Shown piece after piece: positions 42,002 to 51,563 of a DNA stretch of 64,000 nucleotides. Under the pieces are notes generated by a model, which saw only the letters and a program-made list of their open reading frames with translations, did no database searches and was not told the origin of the DNA. The stretch is from positions 1 through 64,000 of the forward strand of contig NZ_CAJVCE010000026.1 in NCBI RefSeq assembly GCF_910594985.1, written 5' to 3'. A program made the translations under genes and the position numbers. Numbering within the stretch: position 1 is the stretch's first letter; the number at the start of each line of letters is the position of its first letter. The stretch is from Paenibacillus allorhizosphaerae (GTDB lineage Bacteria; Bacillota; Bacilli; Paenibacillales; NBRC-103111).

Positions 42002-44521
42002 TCATTTTAGCAAATGCGACAAAATCGTGACAAACTCTCCCCGCGTTGCCTGCTGATCCGGTCGAAACGTTCCGTCCTCATAGCCGGAGATCCAACCTTC
42101 CGCCTTCACCTGCTTCAGCAGTCCGATCCCCCAATAACTTTCGTTCACGTCCGTAAACGGAACCGCTCCTCTGTGTTTCCCCGTCATATTCATGCTGCGT
42201 GCGAGCATCGCGGTCATCTCCATCCGGCTAACCGGCTGATCCGGTGCGAACGTGCGGTCCGGGTAGCCATCGATCACCCCCGCTTGCGAAGCCCTGGCAA
42301 TATGGCTGTACGCCCAATGCTCTTCATCCAAGTCGGTGTAAACGACCGACTTCTGTTTACTCCAATGGAATGCACGGTCCAGCACGGCCGTCGCTTCCGC
42401 TCGCGTGATGGGCCGGTCGGGCTGGAATGTGTAGTCTTCATAACCGTTGATGACTTGTTTCGAAGTAAGGCCCAATATCGCATCTTGCGCCCAATGCCCT
42501 CGTATATCGGTATAACCTCCGGTTAAAGGCTTGGCCATAATATTCAATTGATACATATGATGATCGAAGGTCTTGTTGGTGTCCAGCTTCAAATAATAGG
42601 TTCCCGGCTGAAAACGCCCGGATAATTGCTGTGTGTCGGAAGAAGCGTCATTCATCGAACTTGCAATCGGTTTGACCGAGCTGTCATGCAGATTCATATA
42701 GACCGTTGCCGGGGAAGGGATGTCGGATAAGCGCATCTGCACCAAACTCTCCTCTTCCAGCCGGAACTGAAACCAATCCACATCCTCCGGCTTATCCAGA
42801 AGCCCATAGTACGGCGTATCGAACGATACCGCCGTCGCCTGATACCAGCGATTGTTCGGTTCATTCGGATCGATCAACTTCGCACCGTAATCGATGGTAA
42901 GCGTGTATTCGCCGACCACCGGATTCTGGTAATCTTTCACATTGTTCACCCGAATATAATAGCTTCCGGGAAACACTTCAGGCAGGTAAACCGTTTCCGG
43001 CAAACCATCATCCGCTTTATCGACGGTGATTGACTTTTCCCCTTGCTTCTGCACGAGCAGAACCGGGTCGATTCGAGCCGTATCCGTCGCTACCGTAATC
43101 GTTAATGAGCCGGTTTGCGGTACCGGGAACTCAAACCAGTCGACGTCGTTATACTGGTGGAACGTCCCTTTCAGACTAACGCTCTGCGGAGGAAGCACGA
43201 AAGCTTTATACTGCTTGTCATTGTCCTCGTACAAGTCGCGATATATTTCAAAGGCGGTCGTCAGCTTATACCTTACTTCCTCCCGCTGGGTGCGGTCGGC
43301 CGATTGAAGCACAAGGTAGCTCCGGCCTTTGGTCACCTTGAGCGGGATCGTTTGCCCGCTATGAACCGTCTTGCTCGTCAGCACACCGGTCGCATCCGTA
43401 TGCTGAACGAAAACAGAAAGATTGCGGCTCATGTCAAGTGTAACTTGAATCGTCCCGTCATACGGAGCATCGATGTAGTACCAATCCATATCCGCCCCGT
43501 CGGAGAAAGAAGCGGCAATGGATTTGCTCGGAGAAATCGCTTTGGCCTGGTTCTTGCGATTATTGGGTTCGTACATATCGGACATGTACGGCTCTTTCAT
43601 GAGCCGATCAACACGAAGCATCCCGTATCCCGTTTTCGGGTTCCAGCCCGGCATTTCGGTGTTTTGAGCCGTTTGCCGAAGCCATTGGCGCATCTCATAG
43701 GCCTTGAGACTTGGGTTTCGAGTCCACGCTAATGCGGCTGCAGCCGCCACCTGGGGAGCTGCCATCGATGTACCTTCCATATATTCATACGAACCGCCGA
43801 TAGCGGTCGTAAATACGTCCCATGGAGCTGCAATGTCCAGCTCCAGGCCGGTATTCGAACGCTCTTCCGGTTCATTGTTCGGCGTGACTCCGCCTACGGC
43901 CAGAACCGTCGGATACGCAGCCGGATATTTCACCCGGTTCGCCTCGTTCCCGGTTGCGGCCACAAGCAGTACGTCCCGTTCTTCCGCATACCGGACGATG
44001 TCGCTCATATATTCGGAATATTTGTTGAGACCCAGCGATAAGACGACGATTTTTGCCCCATGATCCACGGCATAACGGATGCCCTCGCCCAGACGCTGCT
44101 CTCCGCCCGAACCATCCGCCTCAAGCGCTTTGATAGGCATTATCCGCGCACGCCACATGACGCCCGTCACACCCTTGTCATTGTTGCCGACAGCCGCAAT
44201 CACGCCCGCTACGTTCGTGCCGTGTCCGTTGTTGTCTTCAGGAGGCTGATCCGGGGAGATCAGGTTCACGCCGGGAACCAGGTTCGGTTGCAGGTCAGGA
44301 TGAGTTAAATCAACGCCCGTATCCACGACGGCAATTGTAATATTTGTATTTCCTTGCGCCACGTCCCACGCTTCATTTACATGAATTTGCTGCAAATACG
44401 GCTGTTTGGAACCTAACGGATCATCCGCTTCGGCGCCGTACGCCGTCTGGCAGCAAATCAGGAAAAAGACGAAACAGACAGCCGCAGAAAAAACGTTATG
44501 TACCCTTCCCTTTTCACTCAT
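42002..44521 (-). CDS. SLH-anchored subtilisin-like serine protease (S8)
   Basis: An 839-residue surface protease. A signal peptide ends near AYGAEAD (residue 30). The catalytic triad is visible: Asp67 (IAVVDTGVDLTHPDL), His100 (NGHGTNVAGVIAA), Ser252 (EGTSMAAPQVAAAAA), with oxyanion Asn192 (ATGNEANRV). The catalytic domain starts almost directly after the signal peptide, so no I9-type propeptide is seen. Then come three bacterial pre-peptidase C-terminal-like beta domains (about 315-650, each with DVDWF or DMDWYY) and three C-terminal SLH domains (YTDIRGHWAQDAILGLTSK, YTDLDEEHWAYSHIARA, FTDVNESYWGIGLLKQVK). It probably processes proteins at the cell surface; substrates are unknown. Confidence 0.94.
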   Translation of the reverse strand: MSEKGRVHNVFSAAVCFVFFLICCQTAYGAEADDPLGSKQPYLQQIHVNEAWDVAQGNTNITIAVVDTGVDLTHPDLQPNLVPGVNLISPDQPPEDNNGHGTNVAGVIAAVGNNDKGVTGVMWRARIMPIKALEADGSGGEQRLGEGIRYAVDHGAKIVVLSLGLNKYSEYMSDIVRYAEERDVLLVAATGNEANRVKYPAAYPTVLAVGGVTPNNEPEERSNTGLELDIAAPWDVFTTAIGGSYEYMEGTSMAAPQVAAAAALAWTRNPSLKAYEMRQWLRQTAQNTEMPGWNPKTGYGMLRVDRLMKEPYMSDMYEPNNRKNQAKAISPSKSIAASFSDGADMDWYYIDAPYDGTIQVTLDMSRNLSVFVQHTDATGVLTSKTVHSGQTIPLKVTKGRSYLVLQSADRTQREEVRYKLTTAFEIYRDLYEDNDKQYKAFVLPPQSVSLKGTFHQYNDVDWFEFPVPQTGSLTITVATDTARIDPVLLVQKQGEKSITVDKADDGLPETVYLPEVFPGSYYIRVNNVKDYQNPVVGEYTLTIDYGAKLIDPNEPNNRWYQATAVSFDTPYYGLLDKPEDVDWFQFRLEEESLVQMRLSDIPSPATVYMNLHDSSVKPIASSMNDASSDTQQLSGRFQPGTYYLKLDTNKTFDHHMYQLNIMAKPLTGGYTDIRGHWAQDAILGLTSKQVINGYEDYTFQPDRPITRAEATAVLDRAFHWSKQKSVVYTDLDEEHWAYSHIARASQAGVIDGYPDRTFAPDQPVSRMEMTAMLARSMNMTGKHRGAVPFTDVNESYWGIGLLKQVKAEGWISGYEDGTFRPDQQATRGEFVTILSHLLK

Positions 44522-44563
44522 GGCTTTCGTTTCCTTTATCTCTTGATCTAGTAGCCTTACCCC

Positions 44564-44592
44564 ATTCTAAGCCTTACGAGTACTCCCTGCAA
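44564..44592 (-). promoter_or_regulatory. Sigma-A promoter of the SLH protease gene
   Basis: TTGCAG, 17 bases, TAGAAT on the minus strand: 4 of 6 and 5 of 6 matches at ideal spacing. It lies 43 bases before the start codon. Confidence 0.6.
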
Positions 44593-44775
44593 CTGGAATT
44601 GAAAACCTTCTTACACTATTCACTTTTTAATGTAAAATGGCATATTTACAAACGAAAAAAGCAAAGAATCTAAGCGTTTTCAATTCAGTCGGGCTATTGG
44701 TCAATCGATTTTCTTGGTGCCGGATGCCACTGCCGACTGTATCGGTTCGCCCGAATCCAGACGTTTCCAGACGAC

Positions 44776-44813
44776 AAAAAAGCCCATGCGCCTCGGAGAA
44801 CGCTGGGCTTTTT
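44776..44813 (-). terminator. Terminator of the nuo operon
   Basis: AAAAAGCCCA and TGGGCTTTTT, with a further CG/CG inner pairing, then TTTTTT on the minus strand, about 47 bases past the nuoN stop. Confidence 0.88.
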
Positions 44814-44859
44814 GCATTATTGTTGAAGCCGTTCAGGGATGAAGCCTTACGGTTTCATG

Positions 44860-46374
44860 TCAGGAAAAAAAGAACAAATCTTGCGTTAGCGAGAAAATAC
44901 GCTCGATGTAACCGAGCACCCATTGCGGAACGAGACCGAGCAGTGCACTGACGCCGGCGCATAGCCACATGGTGATTCCGAGCGGGAGCGGCACTTTCAC
45001 CGCATGTCCTTCGTCTTCGCTGCGCATGAACATTTGGCGAATAAAACCAAAGTAGTAATAGAACGAAACGACGCTCGTTAAGATCATGACAGCCGCCAGC
45101 CAGTAATGCTGCGTTTGCATGGCGCCGAGCATGATATATACTTTTCCGAAAAATCCGCCTGATATCGGCAAGCCGGCGAGCGAGAGCAAGAGAAGCAGCG
45201 TGGCAATCGCCGTGCCAGGGGCCCGGTAATAGAGACCGGCCATTCCTTTGATCGCCTCATCGCCTGTCGAACGTTCGATGATCATTAGTACCGCAAACAT
45301 CCCGATGTTCATAAACAAATAGGCGATCAAATAAAACGCAAATTCCGAGAAGTTGGAGTAATGCGTCATTGAAAACTGCACGGCGATCGGTACGAGCAAA
45401 TATCCTGTATTCGCTATACCGGAGTATGCCAGCAAACGCTTCATATGCGTTTGGCGCAGCGCAATGAAATTACCGATGATCATCGCAGCAGCCGCTACGA
45501 CCATAAGCGTCGTCAATACATCCTGATGTATCGGTAGACTCATCATATCGCCTACGGCATATATGCCATACATCAAACGGAAGAGGACGGCGAAAGCAGC
45601 CGCCTTGGACACTACGGCAAGGAACGCAGTTACCGGCGTCGGCGCACCTTGATACACATCCGGCGCCCACATATGGAACGGCGCGACAGCTACCTTAAAA
45701 CCAAATCCCGCAAGCAGCAGGAAAAAGCTCAGGTAGATCATCGGCAGCAAGCTTTGTCCCGATTGACCAAGGGCCGAATTAATATCGTTAATGGCCGTGG
45801 ATCCCGTCATCCCGTACAGGAAGGACATGCCGTACAATATTATTGCCGAGGAAATACCGCCTAGCACGATATATTTGAATGCCGCTTCATTCGTAAAGGC
45901 ATTCTTTTTCCGCATCGCCACCAAGATGTAAGACGTTATGCTGAGCAGTTCCAAGCCCACGAACAACGTAATCAGATCGCCGGAAGACGCCATGATCATC
46001 CCGCCTAACGTAGCCGGCAGCAATAAGTAATAATATTCGCCGACGTGCGGAATGTCCTCTTCCTTCACCGATCCGATGCTCATGAACGTAATAAGTCCCG
46101 CGCCCGAAAGCAAAATCAGCTTCATGATGTTGGCAAAATCGTCAATGCGATAGCTATAGTTCAGCAGTTGCTTCGGCTCCGCCGGATCCAAATACAAAAC
46201 GACGAATAATGCGGAAATGATAATGCTGACGAGCGACAACCAGCCGAGCATGGTTCGGCTTGCCTGCCGCGGCAGCAGCAAATCAAGCAAAGACAACACC
46301 ACAGCAGCAGCGACTAATGTCAGCTCCGGGGCCAGCAGTCCCAGGTCGCTAAGTTGAAGACGTATCGGTTCCAC
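44860..46374 (-). CDS. nuoN: Complex I subunit NuoN
   Basis: A 504-residue antiporter-like proton-pumping subunit with about 14 membrane segments. The GTG start overlaps the ribosome site region at the end of nuoM (GGGGGG 8 bases before). Seen: the core LLSITSYILVAMRKKNAFTN with the pump-associated Glu before it (VGLELLSITS), KAAVAPFHMWAPDVYQGAPT-like segment (here FKVAVAPFHMWAPDVYQG) and YSGIANTGYLLV. It is the last gene of the operon. Confidence 0.96.
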   Translation of the reverse strand: MEPIRLQLSDLGLLAPELTLVAAAVVLSLLDLLLPRQASRTMLGWLSLVSIIISALFVVLYLDPAEPKQLLNYSYRIDDFANIMKLILLSGAGLITFMSIGSVKEEDIPHVGEYYYLLLPATLGGMIMASSGDLITLFVGLELLSITSYILVAMRKKNAFTNEAAFKYIVLGGISSAIILYGMSFLYGMTGSTAINDINSALGQSGQSLLPMIYLSFFLLLAGFGFKVAVAPFHMWAPDVYQGAPTPVTAFLAVVSKAAAFAVLFRLMYGIYAVGDMMSLPIHQDVLTTLMVVAAAAMIIGNFIALRQTHMKRLLAYSGIANTGYLLVPIAVQFSMTHYSNFSEFAFYLIAYLFMNIGMFAVLMIIERSTGDEAIKGMAGLYYRAPGTAIATLLLLLSLAGLPISGGFFGKVYIMLGAMQTQHYWLAAVMILTSVVSFYYYFGFIRQMFMRSEDEGHAVKVPLPLGITMWLCAGVSALLGLVPQWVLGYIERIFSLTQDLFFFS

Positions 46375-46378
46375 CGGT

Positions 46379-48007
46379 CTAACCCCCCATCTTCACTACG
46401 CTATGAATAAATTGGTCGAAGCTGTTAACCGTTTGATGCAAAGGCTCGCTTAGGATGCCGGGGTAAATCCCGAGCACCACGATAAAGGCAACTAGCGCAA
46501 TCATCGGGATCGCTTCTATGAGCCTGGCGTCTCGCATTTCCGGAAGGCTTGGTTTTTGCGGCCCGAATGTGATGGCGAGCACCCCGCGGAGCACGTAAAC
46601 GGCGGTCAAAATAATGCCCAGCGCCCCAATCGCCGTCAAAATTTTATATGTTTCAAACAAGCCCAGGAACGATAAAAACTCACTGATAAAGCCGGACAAG
46701 CCCGGTAATCCTAGAGACGCCATACCGGACACAAGCAAAATACCGGAAATGAACGGAACCGATTTGGCAAGCCCGCCCAGTTCATCAATTTGTGTCGATT
46801 GCGTCCGCTCGTAAATGCTGCCGACCAGCAGGAACATGAGCGCCGAGATCAACCCGTGCGACACGAGTTGGAATACCGCGCCTTGGAAACCGATCGTATT
46901 AAAAGCGGCGATCCCCAGCAGCACGATTCCCATGTGGCTTATACTGGAATAAGCCAGCACTAGCTTGAACTCTTTTTGTACAAACGCCAGAACGGCACCG
47001 TACAAAATATTAATAACACCGAGAATCGCGAGCACCGAGGCCAACCCAACCGCCTGCTGCGGAAACAGCATAATCCCGAAACGAATGAAACCGTAAGCGC
47101 CCATTTTCAGCAAAACGCCGGAGTGAATCATGACGATCGAAGGCGGCGCTTCCGTATGGACTTTCAGCATCCACGTATGGAATGGGAAAATGGGAAGTTT
47201 GATTCCGAAAGCAACTAGCAGCATAATGAACAGCGTCCATTTCATTGCTTCGCTTAGGAAGAACGGGTTTCCTTCCAAGTCGCCTTGCTTCACGTAGGAA
47301 TCGGCGTTCTGGAACAAATGCTCCGTGATGACATTCAAATCGCCGGAATAATGGATCGAAACGCCGTTTTCCCCCGCCGTTTGTCCGAATCCCGCCGTCG
47401 CTACAAGGATTAAAAACGCAATGAGCATGATCGCAGAACCGATCCCGTTATAAATGAGAAATTTGTTCGCCGCTTTTTCCCGGTCCATATAGCCCCAAAT
47501 TCCAATGAGGAAAAACATCGGAATGAGCGTAATTTCGAAGAACACGAAGAACAGGAACAAGTCTTGCGCCATGAAAACGCCGAACATCCCCGTTTCCAAC
47601 AGCAAAAACCAGATGAAATACGATTTCCATCGCTTCTTGATGTACACGGAAGCCAGTGCCGCCATCGTTGCGACAAGCGCTGTTAAAAATACAAGCGGAA
47701 GCGACAAGCCGTCCACAGCCATAACGTATTTGAACTCGAAGAAGAAAGACGTCAGTTGGCTAAGCCCCTGCACTTCTTTATTTAAAGGAACAAGGATCCA
47801 CGGAACCTCTTCTTTAAACTGCATGCCTTCCAGATTGGAGTTAAACTGCGCGTACAGCCAGCCTGACAGGATCAGCGGGATCAAAGTAACGATAATCGCC
47901 GTCGTTTTGATCCATTGTCCTTGCGTCTTCGGCATAAAGAGCAGGATCAGCACACCGATGAGCGGCGTAAAGGCAATCAACGACAGTATAGGCATATTAT
48001 CCTGCAT
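46379..48007 (-). CDS. nuoM: Complex I subunit NuoM
   Basis: A 542-residue antiporter-like subunit. The start MQDNMPILSLIAFTPLIG is chosen for AAGGAGG 7 bases before it and overlaps the nuoL stop by 11 bases. Seen: FFVFFEITLIPMFFLIGIWG with the conserved Glu, PIFPFHTWMLKVHTEAPPSI, and YSSISHMGIVLLGIA. About 14 membrane segments. It lies between nuoL and nuoN. Confidence 0.96.
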   Translation of the reverse strand: MQDNMPILSLIAFTPLIGVLILLFMPKTQGQWIKTTAIIVTLIPLILSGWLYAQFNSNLEGMQFKEEVPWILVPLNKEVQGLSQLTSFFFEFKYVMAVDGLSLPLVFLTALVATMAALASVYIKKRWKSYFIWFLLLETGMFGVFMAQDLFLFFVFFEITLIPMFFLIGIWGYMDREKAANKFLIYNGIGSAIMLIAFLILVATAGFGQTAGENGVSIHYSGDLNVITEHLFQNADSYVKQGDLEGNPFFLSEAMKWTLFIMLLVAFGIKLPIFPFHTWMLKVHTEAPPSIVMIHSGVLLKMGAYGFIRFGIMLFPQQAVGLASVLAILGVINILYGAVLAFVQKEFKLVLAYSSISHMGIVLLGIAAFNTIGFQGAVFQLVSHGLISALMFLLVGSIYERTQSTQIDELGGLAKSVPFISGILLVSGMASLGLPGLSGFISEFLSFLGLFETYKILTAIGALGIILTAVYVLRGVLAITFGPQKPSLPEMRDARLIEAIPMIALVAFIVVLGIYPGILSEPLHQTVNSFDQFIHSVVKMGG

Positions 48008-49883
48008 TGATGAACCTCCTTCCCGCAATGGCCAGCATCAAAATAAGCAGCCCGAGCAGTGTAGCGAGGCCATACGTTTGCACTTGTCCGTTCTGAAGAC
48101 GAGAGCCCAATCGACCGATGCCGATCACCGTATAGCTGGACAGGCGAACGAGTCCGTCCACGACATAAATATCAAACCATTGCAGTAAACGGCCAAGGCC
48201 TTGAAGAGAATTTACGATCACGGCCTGGTAAAGCTCGTCGATGTAATATTTACGGTTCAGCAGTTTGTATAACCACGGAGCACGTGTCGCGATCACGTCT
48301 GCAGGAATCGTACGTTTCAAGAAAACGAGGTAGCCAAGACCGATCCCGAGCAATCCCGCCAAAGTGGACATGATCATGACGAACCACTGCGCATGCTCTT
48401 CCTCCGCATGTCCGGTCAACCACGAACCGAGCCACGGGCTGAACGGCGTAAACACGAAGCCGGCTAGTACAGCGAGCACCGCCAGCACGATCAGCGGGAA
48501 CGTCATGGATGCCGGTGATTCATGAACATGCGCCTGATGCCGCGGCTTGCCCATGAATACGAGGAAAAACAGGCGAGACATGTAAAACGCGGTAAAAAAG
48601 GCCGCGATCAAACCGACCCAGAATAATCCCGTATGCCCTGTGTTCCATGCTTCCGCGAGGATGGCATCCTTCGACCAGAAGCCCGACAGCGGCACAATAC
48701 CGCTCAGCGCAAGCGCGCCGATCGCGAACGTCCAGGCGGTCACTTTCATTTTGCTGCCGACGCCGCCCATCTCGTGGATGTCCTGCGTATGTACCGCGTG
48801 GATGACACTGCCGGCGCCTAGAAACAGCAGAGCTTTGAAGAACGCATGGGTGAACAAGTGAAATATGCCCGCCGTATACGCAATGCTGGTCCCGATCCCG
48901 AGCGCCATCATCATATACCCGAGCTGACTTACGGTCGAATAGGCGAGAATTCGTTTGATATCGTTCTGCGCCGTGCCGATCGTTGCCGCGAATATCGCCG
49001 TGAATGCCCCGATAACCGCAACCACGGTCAATGCGACCGGTGAAGCCGTGAAAATATCGAACGTTCGCGCGACCAAGTACACGCCCGCTGCGACCATCGT
49101 CGCCGCATGGATCAGTGCACTGATCGGGGTCGGACCTTCCATAGCGTCCGGCAGCCATGTATGCAGCGGAAATTGACCAGACTTGCCCATCGCGCCGATG
49201 AAGATCAGAATCGCGATCCACGTTGCCATGTCGCCTGATACTTTACCGGTCGTAAACGCATTGTGAATTGAGCTGAAATCCATTGCGTGGTTCGGCATGA
49301 CCCAGAACAATAGCAAAATGCCGATGAAAAGACCGACATCGCCGACACGCGTAACGATGAACGCTTTTTTGGCCGCCGCCCGCGCTTCGGGCTTGAAATA
49401 CCAAAACCCGACGAGCAGGAACGAGCAAACGCCCACCAGCTCCCAGAAAATAAACAGCTGTACCAGGTTCTCCGAGATGACAAGCCCCAGCATGGAGAAC
49501 GTAAACAGCGCTATGTATGCAAAAAATACGTTGATTCGCTCGTCGTCATGCATATACCCTCTCGAGTAAATATTGACGAGCAGGCTCACCAATGTGACGA
49601 TCACGAGCATCAGCGCGTTCAAATTCGTCACTTCAAAGCCCATTGAAAGCGAGCCGTTGCCGAGCTTGATCCAATCCAGCTTGTTCCACGTGAAATCTTC
49701 AACCTGTCCGCCGATCCGCTCCCAAAAGATGAGCACGGATAAGACAAACGAAGCGAACACGGCCACAATGCTGATATACGAGCCCGCGTCCCGAAGTTGG
49801 CGCCCTACCGCCGTCAATATTAAAAACGACAGCAGAGGAAAAACCGGGATCAGCCAGGCGTATTGCGAGTAAGCCGATACCAT
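47997..49883 (-). CDS. nuoL: Complex I subunit NuoL
   Basis: A 628-residue antiporter-like subunit carrying the long lateral helix. The start MVSAYSQYAWLIPVFPLL is chosen for AAGGAGG 10 bases upstream. Seen: FIFWELVGVCSFLLVGFWY with the conserved Glu, KSGQFPLHTWLPDAMEGPTP with the pump Lys, and YSTVSQLGYMMMALG. The C-terminal 140 residues hold the extra helices typical of NuoL. It is separated from nuoK by about 144 bases in which I see no gene. Confidence 0.96.
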   Translation of the reverse strand: MVSAYSQYAWLIPVFPLLSFLILTAVGRQLRDAGSYISIVAVFASFVLSVLIFWERIGGQVEDFTWNKLDWIKLGNGSLSMGFEVTNLNALMLVIVTLVSLLVNIYSRGYMHDDERINVFFAYIALFTFSMLGLVISENLVQLFIFWELVGVCSFLLVGFWYFKPEARAAAKKAFIVTRVGDVGLFIGILLLFWVMPNHAMDFSSIHNAFTTGKVSGDMATWIAILIFIGAMGKSGQFPLHTWLPDAMEGPTPISALIHAATMVAAGVYLVARTFDIFTASPVALTVVAVIGAFTAIFAATIGTAQNDIKRILAYSTVSQLGYMMMALGIGTSIAYTAGIFHLFTHAFFKALLFLGAGSVIHAVHTQDIHEMGGVGSKMKVTAWTFAIGALALSGIVPLSGFWSKDAILAEAWNTGHTGLFWVGLIAAFFTAFYMSRLFFLVFMGKPRHQAHVHESPASMTFPLIVLAVLAVLAGFVFTPFSPWLGSWLTGHAEEEHAQWFVMIMSTLAGLLGIGLGYLVFLKRTIPADVIATRAPWLYKLLNRKYYIDELYQAVIVNSLQGLGRLLQWFDIYVVDGLVRLSSYTVIGIGRLGSRLQNGQVQTYGLATLLGLLILMLAIAGRRFINAG

Positions 49884-50027
49884 GAGCTTAAGTCCTCCTT
49901 CTAGCTTGAATGTTGACAGTCGGAGCCGCATCCCGATATCTCCGCCGCAACGCTTGGCAAGCTAATCCGTAAGCATGTTGTTCAGCAAACGGGCCTCTTC
50001 GGCGAAATATCCACACGGAAGCAATGA

Positions 50028-50351
50028 TTATCGCTTCATCGAGTCCATCTCGTTAACATCCGTGGTTCCTTTGTTGCGATAGAACGCGATCAATATCGCT
50101 ATACCGACGGCAGCCTCGGCTGCGGCAACGGTAATATTGAACAGCGAGAAAATTTGTCCGGTCAAACCAGGGTGTACGCCCAGCTTGGAGAAAGCGACCA
50201 GATTCAGGTTGACGGCATTGAGCATCAGCTCAATCGACAGCAGCACGATGACGGCATTTTTCTTAGACAATGCGCCGTACAGTCCGATACAGAAAAGAAT
50301 CGCAGCAAGCGTCAAGTAAGGCGTCGCGAGTCCGGCTGCAGCAGGTCCCAT
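50028..50351 (-). CDS. nuoK: Complex I subunit NuoK
   Basis: A 107-residue membrane subunit with three helices, homologous to MrpC. Seen: [20 protein letters not shown], the conserved Glu in [19 protein letters not shown] and [17 protein letters not shown], both part of the proton path. It starts 3 bases after nuoJ. Confidence 0.95.
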   Translation of the reverse strand: MGPAAAGLATPYLTLAAILFCIGLYGALSKKNAVIVLLSIELMLNAVNLNLVAFSKLGVHPGLTGQIFSLFNITVAAAEAAVGIAILIAFYRNKGTTDVNEMDSMKR

Positions 50352-50354
50352 ACG

Positions 50355-50879
50355 TCAGTCCTCCTCTCTCTTCGCAACGATGATCGCGCCTATAAAAGCG
50401 ACCGTCAGCAGCACCGACATGAGCTCGAACGGAATCACGTGCGCGCTGAAGAGCAGTTTACCGATCTCGAGCGTGTTATCTTCAGCTGATGTGAACGTAC
50501 CGGAAGGAAGCTCCGTCTTCTGGATCGCGTAGAAGATAATCCCGAACAGCGCTGCCGCTCCGACAAAAAGCAAGCCGCTGTGCCAAGGGCGTTTCGGCTC
50601 CTGCTCTTCCCCTTGGTGTTTCGTCATCATAATCCCGAAGATCATCAGTATCGAGATGGCGCCGGCATAGATTAATATTTGCACAACGGCAACGAACTCT
50701 GCCTCGAGCACCACATACAAGCCGGCCAGGCTGATGAATGTCAGCGCTAGGGCTGTCAGCATATGAACGACCTTCGTAAAGCTGAGCATAAAAATCGCTC
50801 CGCCGATCGCAAGCAGGGCGCAAATAAAGAAAGCTACATTTTGACCGCTTGATAGGAAGCTTGCAATATTGCCCAGCAT
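50355..50879 (-). CDS. nuoJ: Complex I subunit NuoJ
   Basis: A 174-residue membrane subunit with five helices. Seen: LTALALTFISLAGLYVVLEA EFVAVVQILIYAGAISILMI, the NuoJ signature with the third-helix region, and a C-terminal AHVIPFELMSVLLTVAFIGA. Its ATG overlaps the nuoI stop (TAATG). Confidence 0.95.
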   Translation of the reverse strand: MLGNIASFLSSGQNVAFFICALLAIGGAIFMLSFTKVVHMLTALALTFISLAGLYVVLEAEFVAVVQILIYAGAISILMIFGIMMTKHQGEEQEPKRPWHSGLLFVGAAALFGIIFYAIQKTELPSGTFTSAEDNTLEIGKLLFSAHVIPFELMSVLLTVAFIGAIIVAKREED

Positions 50880-51322
50880 TACTTAGCCCCACCTTTCGGA
50901 AGCGCCGAATTGTTTTCCTTACGCACATTCACATTATTTTCATTGAGCCACTGCAAATTTTTAAACAAATCGTCGCGGCTGTAAGCGCTCAGTTCAAAGT
51001 TGTTCGTCATGACGATCGCTTCCGTCGGACATACCTCGGTACACAAGTCGCAAAGAATGCAAATCTCGAAGTTGATGTCGTAGGTGTCGATGACTTTGCC
51101 CTTTTTCTCCGGATCCGGATTCGCCTTGCCGGTCAAGTTGATGCATTCTGTCGGACAAATGCGCGCGCACTGGTTGCATACAATACATTTTTCAGGGTCG
51201 AAATGCTGAATTCCGCGAAACCGATCCGGCATTTCGAGCGGTACGTCGGGATAGGCGTAAGTGATCTTTTTTTGCGTCATGCTCTTGAAGGTAACGCCTA
51301 AGCCCTTGATAATGCCCTTCAT
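50879..51322 (-). CDS. nuoI: Complex I iron-sulfur subunit NuoI
   Basis: A 147-residue 8Fe ferredoxin-like subunit carrying clusters N6a and N6b. Seen: two CxxCxxCxxxCP motifs, CIVCNQCARICPTECI and CILCDLCTEVCPTEAI. Preceding RFRGIQHFDPEKCIVC is typical. It is separated from nuoH by about 240 bases filled mostly with a tandem repeat, unusual inside this operon. Confidence 0.96.
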   Translation of the reverse strand: MKGIIKGLGVTFKSMTQKKITYAYPDVPLEMPDRFRGIQHFDPEKCIVCNQCARICPTECINLTGKANPDPEKKGKVIDTYDINFEICILCDLCTEVCPTEAIVMTNNFELSAYSRDDLFKNLQWLNENNVNVRKENNSALPKGGAK

Positions 51323-51340
51323 TGGTTCTCACCCTTTCTG

Positions 51341-51526
51341 TTGGCAACTGACAAACGGCGTGATGCGCTTGTAGCAGTTGCAACGCTGTTGACAACTGAC
51401 AATCGATGGACCTGTTTTGTAACAGTTGCAACGTTGTTGACAACTGACAACTGATGGACCTGTTTGTAGCAGTTGCAACGTTGTTGACAACTGACAATCG
51501 GCTTCGATCGCTTTGACAACCGACAT
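51341..51526. repeat. 47-48 bp tandem repeat between nuoI and nuoH
   Basis: The 14-mer TTGACAACTGACAA (first copy TTGGCAACTGACAA, last copy diverged) starts at 51341, 51389, 51437, 51484 and 51513, so the period is 48, 48, 47 and then a short 29. Between them lies a conserved spacer, about CGATGGACCTGTTTGTAGC, followed by AGTTGCAACGTTG. Copies 2 and 3 are nearly identical. CAGTTG and CAACTG within each unit could form small hairpins. No promoter or gene is evident; all three minus frames stay open through it by chance of composition. Confidence 0.9.
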
Positions 51527-51563
51527 ATCTTTTATTGCGGCAGCTTGTGCGACAAACGAACAT

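Larger units (their letters stand above)
44522..44859. other. 338-bp gene-free region between nuoN and the protease gene
   Basis: It holds the nuo operon terminator and the protease promoter. The rest shows no gene or repeat I can support. Confidence 0.7.

Noticed and set aside
51339-51530. The repeat array as a CRISPR
   Set aside because: The units are direct tandem copies with conserved, not unique, sequence between the shared cores; period is too short and no cas gene is present.
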